This document shows, one piece after another, positions 26,144-35,363 of a stretch of 64,000 nt of DNA. Each line of letters starts with the position of its first letter. The stretch's first letter is position 1. Source of the DNA: Myxococcales bacterium (GTDB taxonomy: Bacteria; Myxococcota; Polyangia; Nannocystales; Nannocystaceae); the NCBI GenBank assembly GCA_016793465.1, contig JAEUJW010000047.1, positions 124,001-188,000 on the forward strand, read 5' to 3'. A model generated the notes under the pieces. It was not told where the DNA came from. It did not search any database and was given only the letters and a program-made list of their open reading frames with translations. A program made the translations under genes and the position numbers.

Positions 26144-27496
26144 TCAGCGTGCCGCCGGCAGCGTGAGCACGAAGCACGCCCCGTCGCCGCCGTCGGCCAG
26201 CTGGACCTCGCCGCCGTGGGCCCTGGCGATCTCCCGCGCGATGGTCAGGCCGAGGCCGGCCCCGCTGCCGCCGCGCTCTTGGGGGCCGCGGTGGAACGGT
26301 TCGAAGATCTTCTCGCGGTCGGCCGCGTCGACGCCGGGCCCCGCGTCACGCACCGACAGGCGCACCTGCTCGCCGTCCACGCGCCAGCGCACGCTCACGC
26401 GGGTGGCCGGCGGCGCGTGGCGCACGGCGTTCTCGAGCAGGTTGCGGAGCAGGCGCACGAGGTCGTCCGGGCGCCCGAGCACCGCCAGCGCCGGCCCCTC
26501 GCGCACGACGGCGACCCCGCGGCCCTCGGCCTCGTAGGCGACCAGGTCGGCCGCCTCCTGGCAGATCTGCGCCACCGCGGTCGCCACCGGCGGGGCGCCC
26601 GTCTCGCCGATCTGCACCGCCGCCAGCAGGTCCTCGGTCAGGCGCCGCAGCCGCTGCGACGACTCGAGCGCCGTGCGGATCACCCGCTCGTACTCGACCT
26701 CGCTCCGCGGCCGGCGCAGCGCCAGCGACAGCTCGCCGTAGAGGGCCGTCAGCGGCGAGCGCAGCTCGTGCGCCGCGTTGGCGATGAAGCGCTGCTGCGA
26801 GCCGATCAGCAGGCCGAGGCGGTCGATCATCGCGTCGATGTCGCGCGCGAGCTGCAGCACCTCGGCGTCGCCCGCGGCGAGGGCGATGCGCGCGTCGAGG
26901 TCGCCGTCGGCGACGCGCCGCGCCACCGCGGCGATCAGGCGGTGCCCGCGGGTCAGGCGTCGCACCACCGCGGCCGCGACCAGCACCGTCCACAGCAGCG
27001 CCAGCCCGAACACCGCGGCCATCGCCCGGGCCAGGAAGCGCTTGTCGCCGTCGAGGTCGGTGCGCGGCGCAGCCAGCAGCAGGCTGGTGCCCGGGTGCGC
27101 GGGCAGCTCGACGTGGGTCGCGCGCAGGTGCTCGTCGCCCGCCCACAGGTCGAACGCGGGGGCGCCCGGCGGCGGCAGCTCGGCCAGCGCGGGCGGTCGG
27201 CCCTGCCACGACGGCGTGTGCGCCAGCAGCTCGCCGGCGCGGTCGTAGATCGCCCCGTACTTGGTCAGCGGGCCGACGTCGTTGGCGGCCGGCCCGGGGC
27301 GGTCGCTGATCGCCAGCTCGTCGCCGCCGAGCGACGCGGCCTCGGCGGCCTCTTCGATCGCCTCGCGCGCGAGCGTCAGGTCGAGCTGCTCCTGCTGGCT
27401 GGCGTTGACCGACACCGACACCGCGACGAACGCCCCGCCGAGCGTGACCAGGGTGATCGCCGAGGTGGCGAGGACGTAGCGGACGCGCAGGCTCAC
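26144..27496 (-). CDS. Two-component sensor histidine kinase
   Basis: A 450-residue inner-membrane kinase. TM1 is about residues 7-28, a periplasmic domain of about 125 residues follows, TM2 is about 158-178, HAMP about 180-230. The H box is FIANAAHELRSPLTALYGEL (His243); the N box NLLENAVRHAP and G boxes DAGPGVDAADREKIFEPFHRG and GAGLGLTIAREIARAHGG complete the catalytic domain. The GTG start overlaps the stop of the regulator (GTGA), implying coupled translation. Divergence from a heavy-metal RND pump suggests metal sensing, CusS/CzcS-like; this is inference. Confidence 0.93.
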   Translation of the reverse strand: MSLRVRYVLATSAITLVTLGGAFVAVSVSVNASQQEQLDLTLAREAIEEAAEAASLGGDELAISDRPGPAANDVGPLTKYGAIYDRAGELLAHTPSWQGRPPALAELPPPGAPAFDLWAGDEHLRATHVELPAHPGTSLLLAAPRTDLDGDKRFLARAMAAVFGLALLWTVLVAAAVVRRLTRGHRLIAAVARRVADGDLDARIALAAGDAEVLQLARDIDAMIDRLGLLIGSQQRFIANAAHELRSPLTALYGELSLALRRPRSEVEYERVIRTALESSQRLRRLTEDLLAAVQIGETGAPPVATAVAQICQEAADLVAYEAEGRGVAVVREGPALAVLGRPDDLVRLLRNLLENAVRHAPPATRVSVRWRVDGEQVRLSVRDAGPGVDAADREKIFEPFHRGPQERGGSGAGLGLTIAREIARAHGGEVQLADGGDGACFVLTLPAAR

Positions 27497-28158
27497 GGCG
27501 GGGTCCGGCGCAGACGGTAGCCCTTCCCGCGCACGGTGTCGATCAGCCACGCGTGCGCGCCGAGCTTGTCGCGCAGGCGGCTCACGTGCACCTCGACGAG
27601 GTTGGAGCCGGGGTCGAAGCGCGTCGACCACACCTGGCTGAGCAGGTCGGAGCGGGTCACCACGCGGTCGGGGCGGTTGGCCAGGAACAGCAGCAACGCG
27701 TACTCGCGGGTCGTGAGATCGAGGGGCTTGCCGTCGACCGCCGCCTGCCGCTGCATGCGATCGATCTCGAGGGGCCCGACGGCCATGCGCCCGTAGGCCC
27801 GCGTGCGCCGCAGCAGCGCCTGCAGGCGCGCCAGCAGCTCGTCGATCTCGAACGGCTTGACGACGTAGTCGTCGGCGCCGGACTCGAGGCCGAGGACCCG
27901 CTCACGGACCTGGCCGCGGGCCGTCAACATGATGATCGGCGTGACCGCGCCGGCCCCGCGCAGCTCGCGGCAGACCGTCAGGCCGTCGCGGTCGGGCAGC
28001 ATCCAGTCGAGCAGGATGGCGTCGTACTCGACCGCCGCGGCCTGGCGCAGCGCGTCGGCCGCGTTGGCGCAGCGGTCGGGCACGTAGCCCTCCTCGGCGA
28101 GCATGCGCGAAAGGAAGCTCGCGACCTTCTCGTCGTCCTCGACGATGAGCACCTTCAT
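27493..28158 (-). CDS. OmpR/PhoB-family response regulator
   Basis: 221 residues. The receiver (1-120) has acidic residues VEDDE, phospho-acceptor Asp51 in AILLDWMLPD and Lys in DDYVVKPF; the winged-helix output domain follows (LDLTTREYALLLFLANRPDRVVTRSDLLSQVW and VEVHVSRLRDKLGAHAWLIDTVRGKGYRL). It is the first gene of a regulator-kinase operon and is read divergently from the RND gene 108 bp away, with an inverted repeat in between. It probably controls that pump and possibly itself. Confidence 0.95.
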   Translation of the reverse strand: MKVLIVEDDEKVASFLSRMLAEEGYVPDRCANAADALRQAAAVEYDAILLDWMLPDRDGLTVCRELRGAGAVTPIIMLTARGQVRERVLGLESGADDYVVKPFEIDELLARLQALLRRTRAYGRMAVGPLEIDRMQRQAAVDGKPLDLTTREYALLLFLANRPDRVVTRSDLLSQVWSTRFDPGSNLVEVHVSRLRDKLGAHAWLIDTVRGKGYRLRRTPP

Positions 28159-28227
28159 GGGCGGGGCCCGGAGCATACACGCGGCGGCCGCCCGCGCCTC
28201 GCGGGGGCGGCGCGGCCGCCGATCCTG

Positions 28228-28247
28228 ACGAACACGTAATGTTTCGT
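28228..28247. promoter_or_regulatory. Inverted repeat in the regulator/RND divergent promoter
   Basis: ACGAA (28228-28232) and TTCGT (28243-28247) form an inverted repeat spanning TAATGT (28237-28242), a plausible -10 box for the RND gene. Placement over the promoter fits a response-regulator operator. Confidence 0.45.
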
Positions 28248-28266
28248 TCATGCACGGCGGGGCCGC

Positions 28267-31200
28267 GTGCCGGCATGGTCGCGCGCGGTGCTCGGCGCGC
28301 TGATCGACCTGTCCATCCGGCTCCGCTACCTGATGCTGTGCCTGCTGGCGCTGCTGCTGGTCGGCGGCGTGATGGCGGCGCGGCGCCTGCCGATCGACGC
28401 CATCCCCGACATCTCCGGCGTGCAGGTCAGCGTGCTGACCGAGGCGCCCGGGCTGTCGGCCCTCGAGGTCGAGCGCAACGTCACCTTCCCCATGGAGAAC
28501 GCGCTCAACGGCGTGCCGGGCATGACGGAGCTGCGCAGCGTGTCGCGGGCCGACCTCTCGGCGGTCACCGTGGTGTTCACCGACGGCACCGACCCGTGGT
28601 TCGCCCGCCAGCTGGTGTTCGAGCGCATGTCGCAGGCCCGCGGCGACCTCCCGGCCGACATCCCGCCGCCGCAGCTGGCCCCGCTCAGCACCGGCCTCGG
28701 CGAGATCTACTGGTTCGTGCTCCGCTCCGACGTGCACTCGCGCAAGCGCCTGCGCACGATCCTCGACTGGGAGGTCGTGCCGCGCCTGCGCGGCGTGCCC
28801 GGCGTCATCGAGGTCAACACCCAGGGCGGCGACCTGAAGCAGTACCAGATCGTCGTCCAGCCGCAGAAGCTGGCCGCCCACGGGCTCACGCTGCACCGCG
28901 TCACCGAGATGCTGCGGCTGTCGAACGCGATCGTCTCGGGCGGCTACCTCGACCGCGCGGCCGAGTCGTTCACCCTGCGCGCCGTCGGCACCTTCAAGAG
29001 CCTCGACGACATCGGCAACGTGGTCTTGAAGCAGAACCCCGAGGGCCAGGTGGTGCTCGTGCGCCACGTCGCCGACGTCGTCGACGGCGCCGCCCTGCGC
29101 CAGGGCGTCGTCACCTACCGCGGCGAGGACGAGGCGGTCGCCGGCATCATCATGATGCTGCTCGGCGCCAACAGCCGCGACGTCATCTACGCCGTGCAGC
29201 AGCGCATCGCCGAGATCCAGGCCGACCTGCCGCCGGGCGTCGTCATTGAGGCCGTGTACGACCGCGCCGACTTCGTCGAGCGCACCCTCACGACCGTGCT
29301 CACCAACCTCGTCGAGGGCGCGATCGTGGTGCTGCTCGTGCTCGTGGTCCTGCTCGGCAGCCTGCGCGGCGCGCTGGTCTGCGTGGTCGGCATCCCGGCG
29401 TCGATGGCGGTGTCGCTGTTCGGCATGATGCTGACCGGCACCCCGGGCGACCTCATGTCGCTCGGCGCCATCGACTTCGGGTTCCTGGTCGACGGCCCGA
29501 TCGTCGTGCTCGAGACTGTGCTGGCCGCGTTCATCGGCCGGCGCCTGACCGGCGAGGAGCGGGCCGAGGCCTACACGCGCGGGGTCCAGCGGGTCGCGCG
29601 CCCGGTCGCCTTCGCGGTCGCCATCATCATGCTGGTGTACATCCCGCTGCTGTCGCTCGAGGGCATCGAGGGCAAGATGTTCCAGCCGATGGCCACGACC
29701 ATGGCGTTCGCGCTGCTGGGCGCGCTGGTCTACTCGATCTTCTTCCTGCCGGCGATGCTCGCGCTGTTCGTGCCGCCGCTGCGCCGCGACGGCGCGGCCT
29801 GGCTGCGGCCGGTCGCCCGCGGCTACGGGCGGCTGGTCCCGCTGGCGCTGCGCCACCGCTGGCCGCTGCTGCTGGCCGCCACCGCGGCGCTGCTGCTGGC
29901 GGCCCGGGTGTTCGCGGCCAGGGGCGCCGACTTCGTGCCGCGCATCGAGGAGGGCGACATGATCGTCAGCGTGCGGCGCCCGCCGTCGATCAACCTGCAG
30001 GAGGCCAAGCGCCTCGACCTCGCGGCCCAGAAGGTGCTGCTGCGCTACCCCGAGGTCGAGAACACCCTGACCTTCACCGGCCGCGCCGAGGTCGCGGTCG
30101 ACCCGGTCGGCAAGGACAAGACCGACATCCTCGTCCCGCTGGCGCCGAAGCACACCTGGACGACCGCGCGCAGCCTCGACGAGCTCAGCGTCGTCATCAA
30201 GAACGCCATCGAGTCGGAGGTCCCGAGCACGTTCGTCTCGATCTCCCAGCCGATCGAGGACCGCAACAACGAGATCATCAGCGGCTCGCGCGCGGACATC
30301 CAGGTGCTGGTCTACGGCCCCGACCTGCTGACCATCAAGGAGCTCGCCGACGACATCGCCGCGGCGATCCGGCCGATCCCCGGGACCGGCGACCTGCGCG
30401 TCGAGCAGGTGCTCGGCATGCCCGAGCTGACCATCGAGCCCGACCGCATGCGCCTGGCCCGCTACGGCGTGGCCATGGCCGACGCGCTCGCGGCCATCGA
30501 GGCGACCCGCGTGGGCCGCCTGGTCGGCCACGTCTACGAGGGCGCGCGCCGCTTCGAGGCGCGCCTGATCGTGCCGCCGCGCGCGCCGGTGCCCGAGGCG
30601 CTCGGCGACCTCATCGTCGAGACCCTCGACGGCCACCGCGTGCCGCTCGCCGAGGTTGCGACCATCACCGAGGCCGAGGGCCCGGCGGCGATCCGCCGGC
30701 AGAACCGCACCCGCGTGGCCCGCGTCGAGGTCAACCTGCGCGGCCGCGACCTGCTGTCGTGGATCTCCGACGCCAAGGCCGCGGTCGCCGAGCAGGTCGA
30801 GGTGCGCACGCCCTACGCGCTCGAGTGGTCGGGCCAGTTCGAGAACTTCGAGCGGGCCGCCGAGCGCCTGATGATCGTGGTGCCGCTGAGCCTCGCGCTC
30901 ATCTTCGGCATGCTGCTGTGGAACTTCCGCGACATCCGCTACGCGGTCGCGGTGTTCGCGATCGTGCCGTTCGCGCTGACCGGCGGCATGGTCGGGCTGA
31001 TCCTCCGCGACATGTCGTTCTCGATCCCGGCGGCGGTCGGCTTCATCGCCCTCGCCGGGGTCGCGGTGCTCAACGGCGTGGTGCTCGCCACCGACGTGCG
31101 CCACGCGCTCGAGGAGGGCGGACGCTTCGACGTCGCGGTCACCGCCGGGGCGGTGCACACCATGCGCGCGGTGCTGACGACCGGGGCCGTCGCCGCCCTC

Positions 31201-31371
31201 GGCTTCCTGCCGATGGCCCTGGCCACCGGCGCCGGCTCCGAGGTCCAGCGCCCGCTGGCGACCGCGGTGGTGTTCGGCATCGGCGCCTCGACCCTGATGA
31301 CGATGTTCCTGCTGCCGGCGGTGCTGAAGCTGGTGCTGCGTCGCGAGCAGCGCGACCCGGGCCCGGCGTGA
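28267..31371 (+). CDS. Heavy-metal efflux RND transporter (CzcA/CusA-type)
   Basis: 1034 residues, the normal length for the HME branch. Diagnostic features: N-terminal RRLPIDAIPDISGVQVSVLTEAPGLSALEVE, PELAP-like PPQLAPLSTGLGEIYWFVL, the TM4 segment LGAIDFGFLVDGPIVVLE with its charged residues, and C-terminal SIPAAVGFIALAGVAVLNGVVL. It would export divalent or monovalent metal ions with proton influx. No membrane-fusion or outer-membrane partner is adjacent, so it must borrow one or work alone. The GTG at 28267 is the longest start; GTG at 28288 is also possible. The regulator operon runs divergently. Confidence 0.92.
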   Translation: MPAWSRAVLGALIDLSIRLRYLMLCLLALLLVGGVMAARRLPIDAIPDISGVQVSVLTEAPGLSALEVERNVTFPMENALNGVPGMTELRSVSRADLSAVTVVFTDGTDPWFARQLVFERMSQARGDLPADIPPPQLAPLSTGLGEIYWFVLRSDVHSRKRLRTILDWEVVPRLRGVPGVIEVNTQGGDLKQYQIVVQPQKLAAHGLTLHRVTEMLRLSNAIVSGGYLDRAAESFTLRAVGTFKSLDDIGNVVLKQNPEGQVVLVRHVADVVDGAALRQGVVTYRGEDEAVAGIIMMLLGANSRDVIYAVQQRIAEIQADLPPGVVIEAVYDRADFVERTLTTVLTNLVEGAIVVLLVLVVLLGSLRGALVCVVGIPASMAVSLFGMMLTGTPGDLMSLGAIDFGFLVDGPIVVLETVLAAFIGRRLTGEERAEAYTRGVQRVARPVAFAVAIIMLVYIPLLSLEGIEGKMFQPMATTMAFALLGALVYSIFFLPAMLALFVPPLRRDGAAWLRPVARGYGRLVPLALRHRWPLLLAATAALLLAARVFAARGADFVPRIEEGDMIVSVRRPPSINLQEAKRLDLAAQKVLLRYPEVENTLTFTGRAEVAVDPVGKDKTDILVPLAPKHTWTTARSLDELSVVIKNAIESEVPSTFVSISQPIEDRNNEIISGSRADIQVLVYGPDLLTIKELADDIAAAIRPIPGTGDLRVEQVLGMPELTIEPDRMRLARYGVAMADALAAIEATRVGRLVGHVYEGARRFEARLIVPPRAPVPEALGDLIVETLDGHRVPLAEVATITEAEGPAAIRRQNRTRVARVEVNLRGRDLLSWISDAKAAVAEQVEVRTPYALEWSGQFENFERAAERLMIVVPLSLALIFGMLLWNFRDIRYAVAVFAIVPFALTGGMVGLILRDMSFSIPAAVGFIALAGVAVLNGVVLATDVRHALEEGGRFDVAVTAGAVHTMRAVLTTGAVAALGFLPMALATGAGSEVQRPLATAVVFGIGASTLMTMFLLPAVLKLVLRREQRDPGPA

Positions 31372-31478
31372 GCCGGCCAGGCACAGGCGAGATCAAGAGG
31401 GCATCAAGAATTCGCCGCGCGCCGCTCCGCCGCCGCGACCCGGCGCAAGCAGAGGCCGCGAACGCGGCCGCGTACCGC

Positions 31479-32272
31479 GTGGTATATCGGCCGAGGTCCG
31501 CGCGCGCGACCGAGGATGCGAGCCCCAGCGAACGCCATGACGCGGCCGAGCCCCGGCCCGATCCGGACGCGCTGCTGGCGGTCGCCGCCCGCGAGGACGA
31601 CCGCCGCGGCAAGCTGAAGATCTTCTTCGCCGGGCACGCGCCACCCCAAGCGCTGGCAGGACGTGCTCGAGCTGCTCGACGCCGGCGTGCACGTGCACAC
31701 CACGCTCAACGTGCAGCACCTCGAGAGCCTCAACGACGTGGTCGCGCAGATCACCTGGGTGCGGGTGCGGGAGACCGTGCCGGACGCGGTGTTCGAGCGG
31801 GCGGCGGAGGTCGAGCTCGTCGACCTGCCGCCCGAGGCGCTGCTCGGGCGCCTGCGCGAGGGCAAGGTCTACGTGCCCGACCAGGCGGCCCACGCGGCCG
31901 CGTCGTTCTTCCGCAAGGGCAACCTGCTGGCGCTGCGCGAGCTGGCGCTGCGCCGCATGGCCCAGCGGGTCGACCGCGACGTGCTAGGGCGCGGCGCTGC
32001 TGCTCGAGGTCGCCGACCACGGCCCGGGCATCCCGGCCGGCAGCGAGCAGCGCATCTTCGAGAAGTTCTACCGCGCGGCCCACGGCGCGCGCGCAGGCAG
32101 CGGGCTCGGGCTGGCGATCTGCCGGGCGATCGCCGCGGCCCACGGCGGCGGCATCGAGGCGGCCAACGCCCCCGGCGGCGGTGCGGTGTTCCGCGTGACG
32201 CTGCCGGCCGAGGGCACCCCGCCGCCGCTGCCGGCGGAGGACAGCGAGCCCGCGGAGGAGGCGACGTCATGA
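31479..32272 (+). pseudogene. kdpD: kdpD remnant: three fragments in three frames
   Basis: Three collinear pieces of the KdpD sensor kinase lie in different frames. Piece 1 (to about 31635) has RPDPDALLAVAAREDDRRGKLKIFFAG, the N-terminal start. Piece 2 (31639-31986) has HPKRWQDVLELLDAGVHVHTTLNVQHLESLNDVVAQIT through FFRKGNLLALRELALRR, the end of the N-terminal domain. Piece 3 (31994-32272) has ADHGPGIPAGSEQRIFEKFYRA and GSGLGLAICRAIAAAHGG, the ATPase end. The Walker A segment, all membrane helices and the His box are missing. About 260 of some 900 codons remain. No kdpFABC genes are nearby. The end overlaps kdpE as ATGA, preserving the ancestral operon. Confidence 0.85.
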
Positions 32273-32831
32273 CCGGCACCGGCGGACCCCTGATTTTAAT
32301 TATTGAAGACGAGCCGCTTCCTGCGGCCGACCCTGCGCGCCGCGGGCTACCGCCTGATCGAGGCCGAGACCGCGGCCGAGGGCGTCATGCAGGCCCAGAC
32401 CCACAGCCCCGACGTCGTGCTGCTCGACCTCGGCCTGCCCGACGGCGACGGCGTCGAGGTCACCCGCAAGCTGCGCACGTGGACGCAGGCGCCGATCGTC
32501 GTGATCTCCGCCCGCGGCCGCGAGACCGGCAAGGTCGAGGCCCTCGACGCCGGCGCCGACGACTATTTAATTAAACCGTTCGGGGTGAACGAGCTGCTGG
32601 CGCGCCTGCGGGTCGCGCTGCGTCACGCCAATCGGGTGGCGAGCGAGGCGGCGGAGCCGGTGCTGCAGTTCGGCGACATCCGCCTCGACATGGCCGCCGG
32701 CGTACACCAGCCAGACCCACTACCTGCGGGTGTACATGGCCCAGCTGCGGCACAAGCTCGAGGTCGATCACACGCGCCCGCGCTGGCTGATCACCGAGGC
32801 GGGCGTGGGCTATCGGCTGCGCGACGAGTGA
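32269..32831 (+). pseudogene. kdpE: kdpE remnant with frameshift and deleted DNA-binding domain
   Basis: It starts with LILIIEDEP, loses a few bases (about 11 if the ancestor read PQIRR) and resumes in another frame with RFLRPTLRAAGYRLIEAETAAEG. It contains an intact-looking receiver core (VVLLDLGLPDGDGVEVTRKLR, DAGADDYLIKPFGVNELLARLRVALRH), then jumps near 32700 to the end of the winged helix (YTSQTHYLRVYMAQLRHKLE...GVGYRLRDE) in a third frame. The middle of the DNA-binding domain is absent. It cannot produce a functional regulator. AT-only codons encode L-I-L-I-I-E and Y-L-I-K. Confidence 0.85.
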
Positions 32832-34841
32832 TCACTGCGGGACCGGCACGACGATCTCGTTGATGTCGGCGATCGAGCTGCCCGCGGGGTAGCCGTACGA
32901 GGCGTAGCGGTCGGTGCCCCACACGACGATGCCGAACGGGCCGTCGCTCTCGGCCAGGTGGCGGCTCGTGCCGCACATGGCGACGGGGTTGCCGCCGCGC
33001 TCGAGGTCGACGTGGGCGACCTCGTAGAGGCCCTCGCCGCCGACCGGCTGCCAGCCGCCGACCATGCCGAGGCACTCGATGCTCACGTCGGCGAACACGC
33101 CGTCCTTCTTGGCCCGCACGACCACCAGGTTGGTGGTCCCGTAGGTCGGGTCGGTGAAGAAGATGTAGCGGTTCTGGAACTGCTTGGGCGACAGCAGGCT
33201 GACCCACTCCTCGTCGCCGAGGCCGCAGGCGACGCCCTGGATCTGCGTGGCGCAGTCGGGCCGCGTGCCGCTCGCGGTGCCCGACATGTACTGCGAGAAC
33301 AGGAACGGGTGGTCGGGGTCCTGCGAGCGCACGGTGAAGTACTGGGTGGTCTCGAACTGCGCGCTCTGGCCGACGCCGAGCATGGCCGGGGCCCCGGGCG
33401 GCGGCGCGGGGTCGTAGCTGAGCTGGGTGCCGTCGACCGCGCCGACGATGCGGTACGGCACGCTCTCGGGCCCGAGGTTGGCGAGGCGGGTGACGACGCC
33501 GGCGCCGACGTACTCGTCGCCGAGCGCCTTGACCGGGGCGAGCTGCTGGTGCGCCGCCTCGCCGCCGCCGGGCCCGAGGGTCTGGCTGGCCATGTTCAAA
33601 TAGGTCGCGCCGGTCCACAGGCCGATCTGCTTGTCGCTGACGAACACGGCGCCGCTCGGGTCGAACCCGTCTCCGGGCTGGTACCACTGCAGCATCTGGC
33701 CGGCGTTCAACATGTACGCGGTCGTCACGCCGGCGGGCGCGGGCGCCACGCCGTTGCCGCCGGGGAACGCCTGGGCCGGCCCGACCTCGACCTTGGTGTT
33801 GTCCTCGCGCGCGACCACCAGCGCGAAGCGGGCGCTGCCCTGCGGGGCGATCGCCACGTGGTTGACGCCCCACGAGGTCGCCGGGAACAGCAGCGAGGCG
33901 CTCGGCAGGAAGCTGGTGGCGCCGCCGTAGGGGTTGATGTCGTAGGCGCTGACCGGCACGTCGCTGACCACGTGGAAGGCCTGCCCGAGGCCGCTGCCCG
34001 CCACCGCGGTGTCCATCAGCACGGCCGGCTGCGACGGGCACTCCATCGAGAAGCCGAGCGGGTGCTTGATGCCCGGGCGGTGCGACAAGAACAGGATCGC
34101 GACCTCGTCGGGCGGCAGCCCGCCCGGCGGGATCGGCTCGTAGGTGATGTTGTTGCCGTTGGCCTTGGGGATGCGAGCGAGCGCGTTGACGTCGAACTGC
34201 TGGCCGCCGCGCGCGACCGTGATGCTGGCCGGCGAGTCCCAGGTGTTGGCGAGGAACACCGCGAAGCACGGACCGGCGAAGTCGGGGCTCTGCGCGTTGA
34301 GGTAGAACGGCGGCGTCGGGGCCCAGAAGTCGCAGCCCGAGGTCCCGCCGACGGCCTCGACGGCCTGGCACGCGGGCACGCACGTGCCGGCGTAGCAGCC
34401 CTCGCCGGGCCCGCACTGCTCGACCGGGTTGCCCTGCTCGTCGACCACGCTGTGCAGGTCCTCGGCGCACGCCAGCGGGCCGGGCTCGCCGGTGCTGCTC
34501 GTGAGCGTGGGGTCGCCGGTGACGGTGCCGCTCGGCGCGGACGGGTCGGTGACGGTCGGCTCGCCGCTCGCCGCGGTCGACTGCGCCTCGCTGTCGCTGG
34601 TCGGCGGGGTCGTCGCGGAGGCGCCGCCGGTGGCGGTGTCGGTGGCCGTTCCGCTGGCGTCGCCGGTCGGGCTGTCGCTGTCGCTGGCGAGCGTCGGCAT
34701 GGTCGGCGCGGTCGGCATGGTGATCGTCGGGGCGCTGTTCGAGGCCGCGGTGGCGGACTCGCGAGCGTCGTCGTCGCCGCACGCGGTGACGAGCAGCGGC
34801 AGGCACAGGGCGGCGGGGCGGGTGAGGCGTGTCGTCGGCAT
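32832..34841 (-). CDS. IgGFc-binding-like lipoprotein (paralogue 1)
   Basis: A 669-residue lipoprotein: lipobox VTAC (Cys20), then a Ser/Thr/Asp linker to about residue 120, a Cys-rich motif (CGPGEGCYAGTCVPACQ) and the IgGFc-binding N-terminal domain common in myxobacterial surface proteins (CFAVFLANTWDSPASITVARGGQQFD, YEPIPPGGLPPDEVAILFLSHRP, VSDVPVSAYDINPYGG, DPDHPFLFSQYMSG, FFTDPTYGTTNLVVVRAKKDG). In animals the homologous region of FCGBP/zonadhesin-type proteins binds other proteins; here adhesion is only inferred. Start chosen for the lipobox. It abuts the kdpE remnant end to end with no gap. Confidence 0.88.
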   Translation of the reverse strand: MPTTRLTRPAALCLPLLVTACGDDDARESATAASNSAPTITMPTAPTMPTLASDSDSPTGDASGTATDTATGGASATTPPTSDSEAQSTAASGEPTVTDPSAPSGTVTGDPTLTSSTGEPGPLACAEDLHSVVDEQGNPVEQCGPGEGCYAGTCVPACQAVEAVGGTSGCDFWAPTPPFYLNAQSPDFAGPCFAVFLANTWDSPASITVARGGQQFDVNALARIPKANGNNITYEPIPPGGLPPDEVAILFLSHRPGIKHPLGFSMECPSQPAVLMDTAVAGSGLGQAFHVVSDVPVSAYDINPYGGATSFLPSASLLFPATSWGVNHVAIAPQGSARFALVVAREDNTKVEVGPAQAFPGGNGVAPAPAGVTTAYMLNAGQMLQWYQPGDGFDPSGAVFVSDKQIGLWTGATYLNMASQTLGPGGGEAAHQQLAPVKALGDEYVGAGVVTRLANLGPESVPYRIVGAVDGTQLSYDPAPPPGAPAMLGVGQSAQFETTQYFTVRSQDPDHPFLFSQYMSGTASGTRPDCATQIQGVACGLGDEEWVSLLSPKQFQNRYIFFTDPTYGTTNLVVVRAKKDGVFADVSIECLGMVGGWQPVGGEGLYEVAHVDLERGGNPVAMCGTSRHLAESDGPFGIVVWGTDRYASYGYPAGSSIADINEIVVPVPQ

Positions 34842-35059
34842 CGGGGCTCCGAAAAAAGCGACTATAGGGCATCCCCGGCGCTGCCACGCGGGCGCGGGCC
34901 GCACACGCCCGCGTCGCCCGTGATCGGTGGCGGGGGCCGGCGAGGACGCTCGAGCCCGCCCGGGCGCAAATATCTTCGGCGCCGACTGATCGGCGCGAGC
35001 TGGCCGGGTCACGTACGCGTTCGCCGTGCACATGCACGCGCGAACAGGAGGAAGACCCC

Positions 35060-35263
35060 ATGAGCAACATCGGAGATCGCTTCAAGACCGGCCAGACCTG
35101 CGACACCAGCGGCGTGTACGCCTTCGACGGTTATACGGACGGGGCCGCGGGCCCGCAGCCGACCCAGGAGGAACGCGTCATCACCCTGCGCGGCGGGCAG
35201 ACCTTCCCGCCGATCCGCTCGACCAACCGCGGCGCGTACTGGAAGCTGATGCGCACGGCCTGA
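35060..35263 (+). CDS. Small YjzC-like protein
   Basis: A 67-residue soluble protein with a strong Shine-Dalgarno AGGAGGAA at 35046-35053, the best in the window. The pattern RFKTGQTCDTSGVYAFDG followed by ITLRGGQTFPPIRSTNRGAYWKL matches the small YjzC family (RFKPGQ-x-GVY ... G-x-x-FPP). The function of the family is not known. It stands alone between divergent and convergent neighbours. The strong ribosome site suggests high expression. Confidence 0.82.
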   Translation: MSNIGDRFKTGQTCDTSGVYAFDGYTDGAAGPQPTQEERVITLRGGQTFPPIRSTNRGAYWKLMRTA

Positions 35264-35326
35264 CGACCCCAGCCGTACGCGGCCGGCCCCCGGCCGCGTA
35301 CGCACCGAAGGCGGCGAGCGCCGCGG

Positions 35327-35356
35327 TTGGCACGGGTCCGCGTATCGACGTACCTT
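35327..35356 (+). promoter_or_regulatory. Promoter TTGGCA-N18-TACCTT, leaderless
   Basis: TTGGCA (35327-35332) and TACCTT (35351-35356) are 18 bp apart, and the -10 ends 7 bp before the ATG at 35364. Both boxes fit sigma-70 consensus well and predict a transcript starting at the start codon. Confidence 0.55.
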
Positions 35357-35363
35357 CGCGGCC

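Noticed and set aside
9333..32580. Avoidance of TGATCA as the reason for AT-only codon runs
   Set aside because: TGATCA itself occurs in the window (for example near 16185, 18702 and 21755), and many runs would not create it with GC codons.
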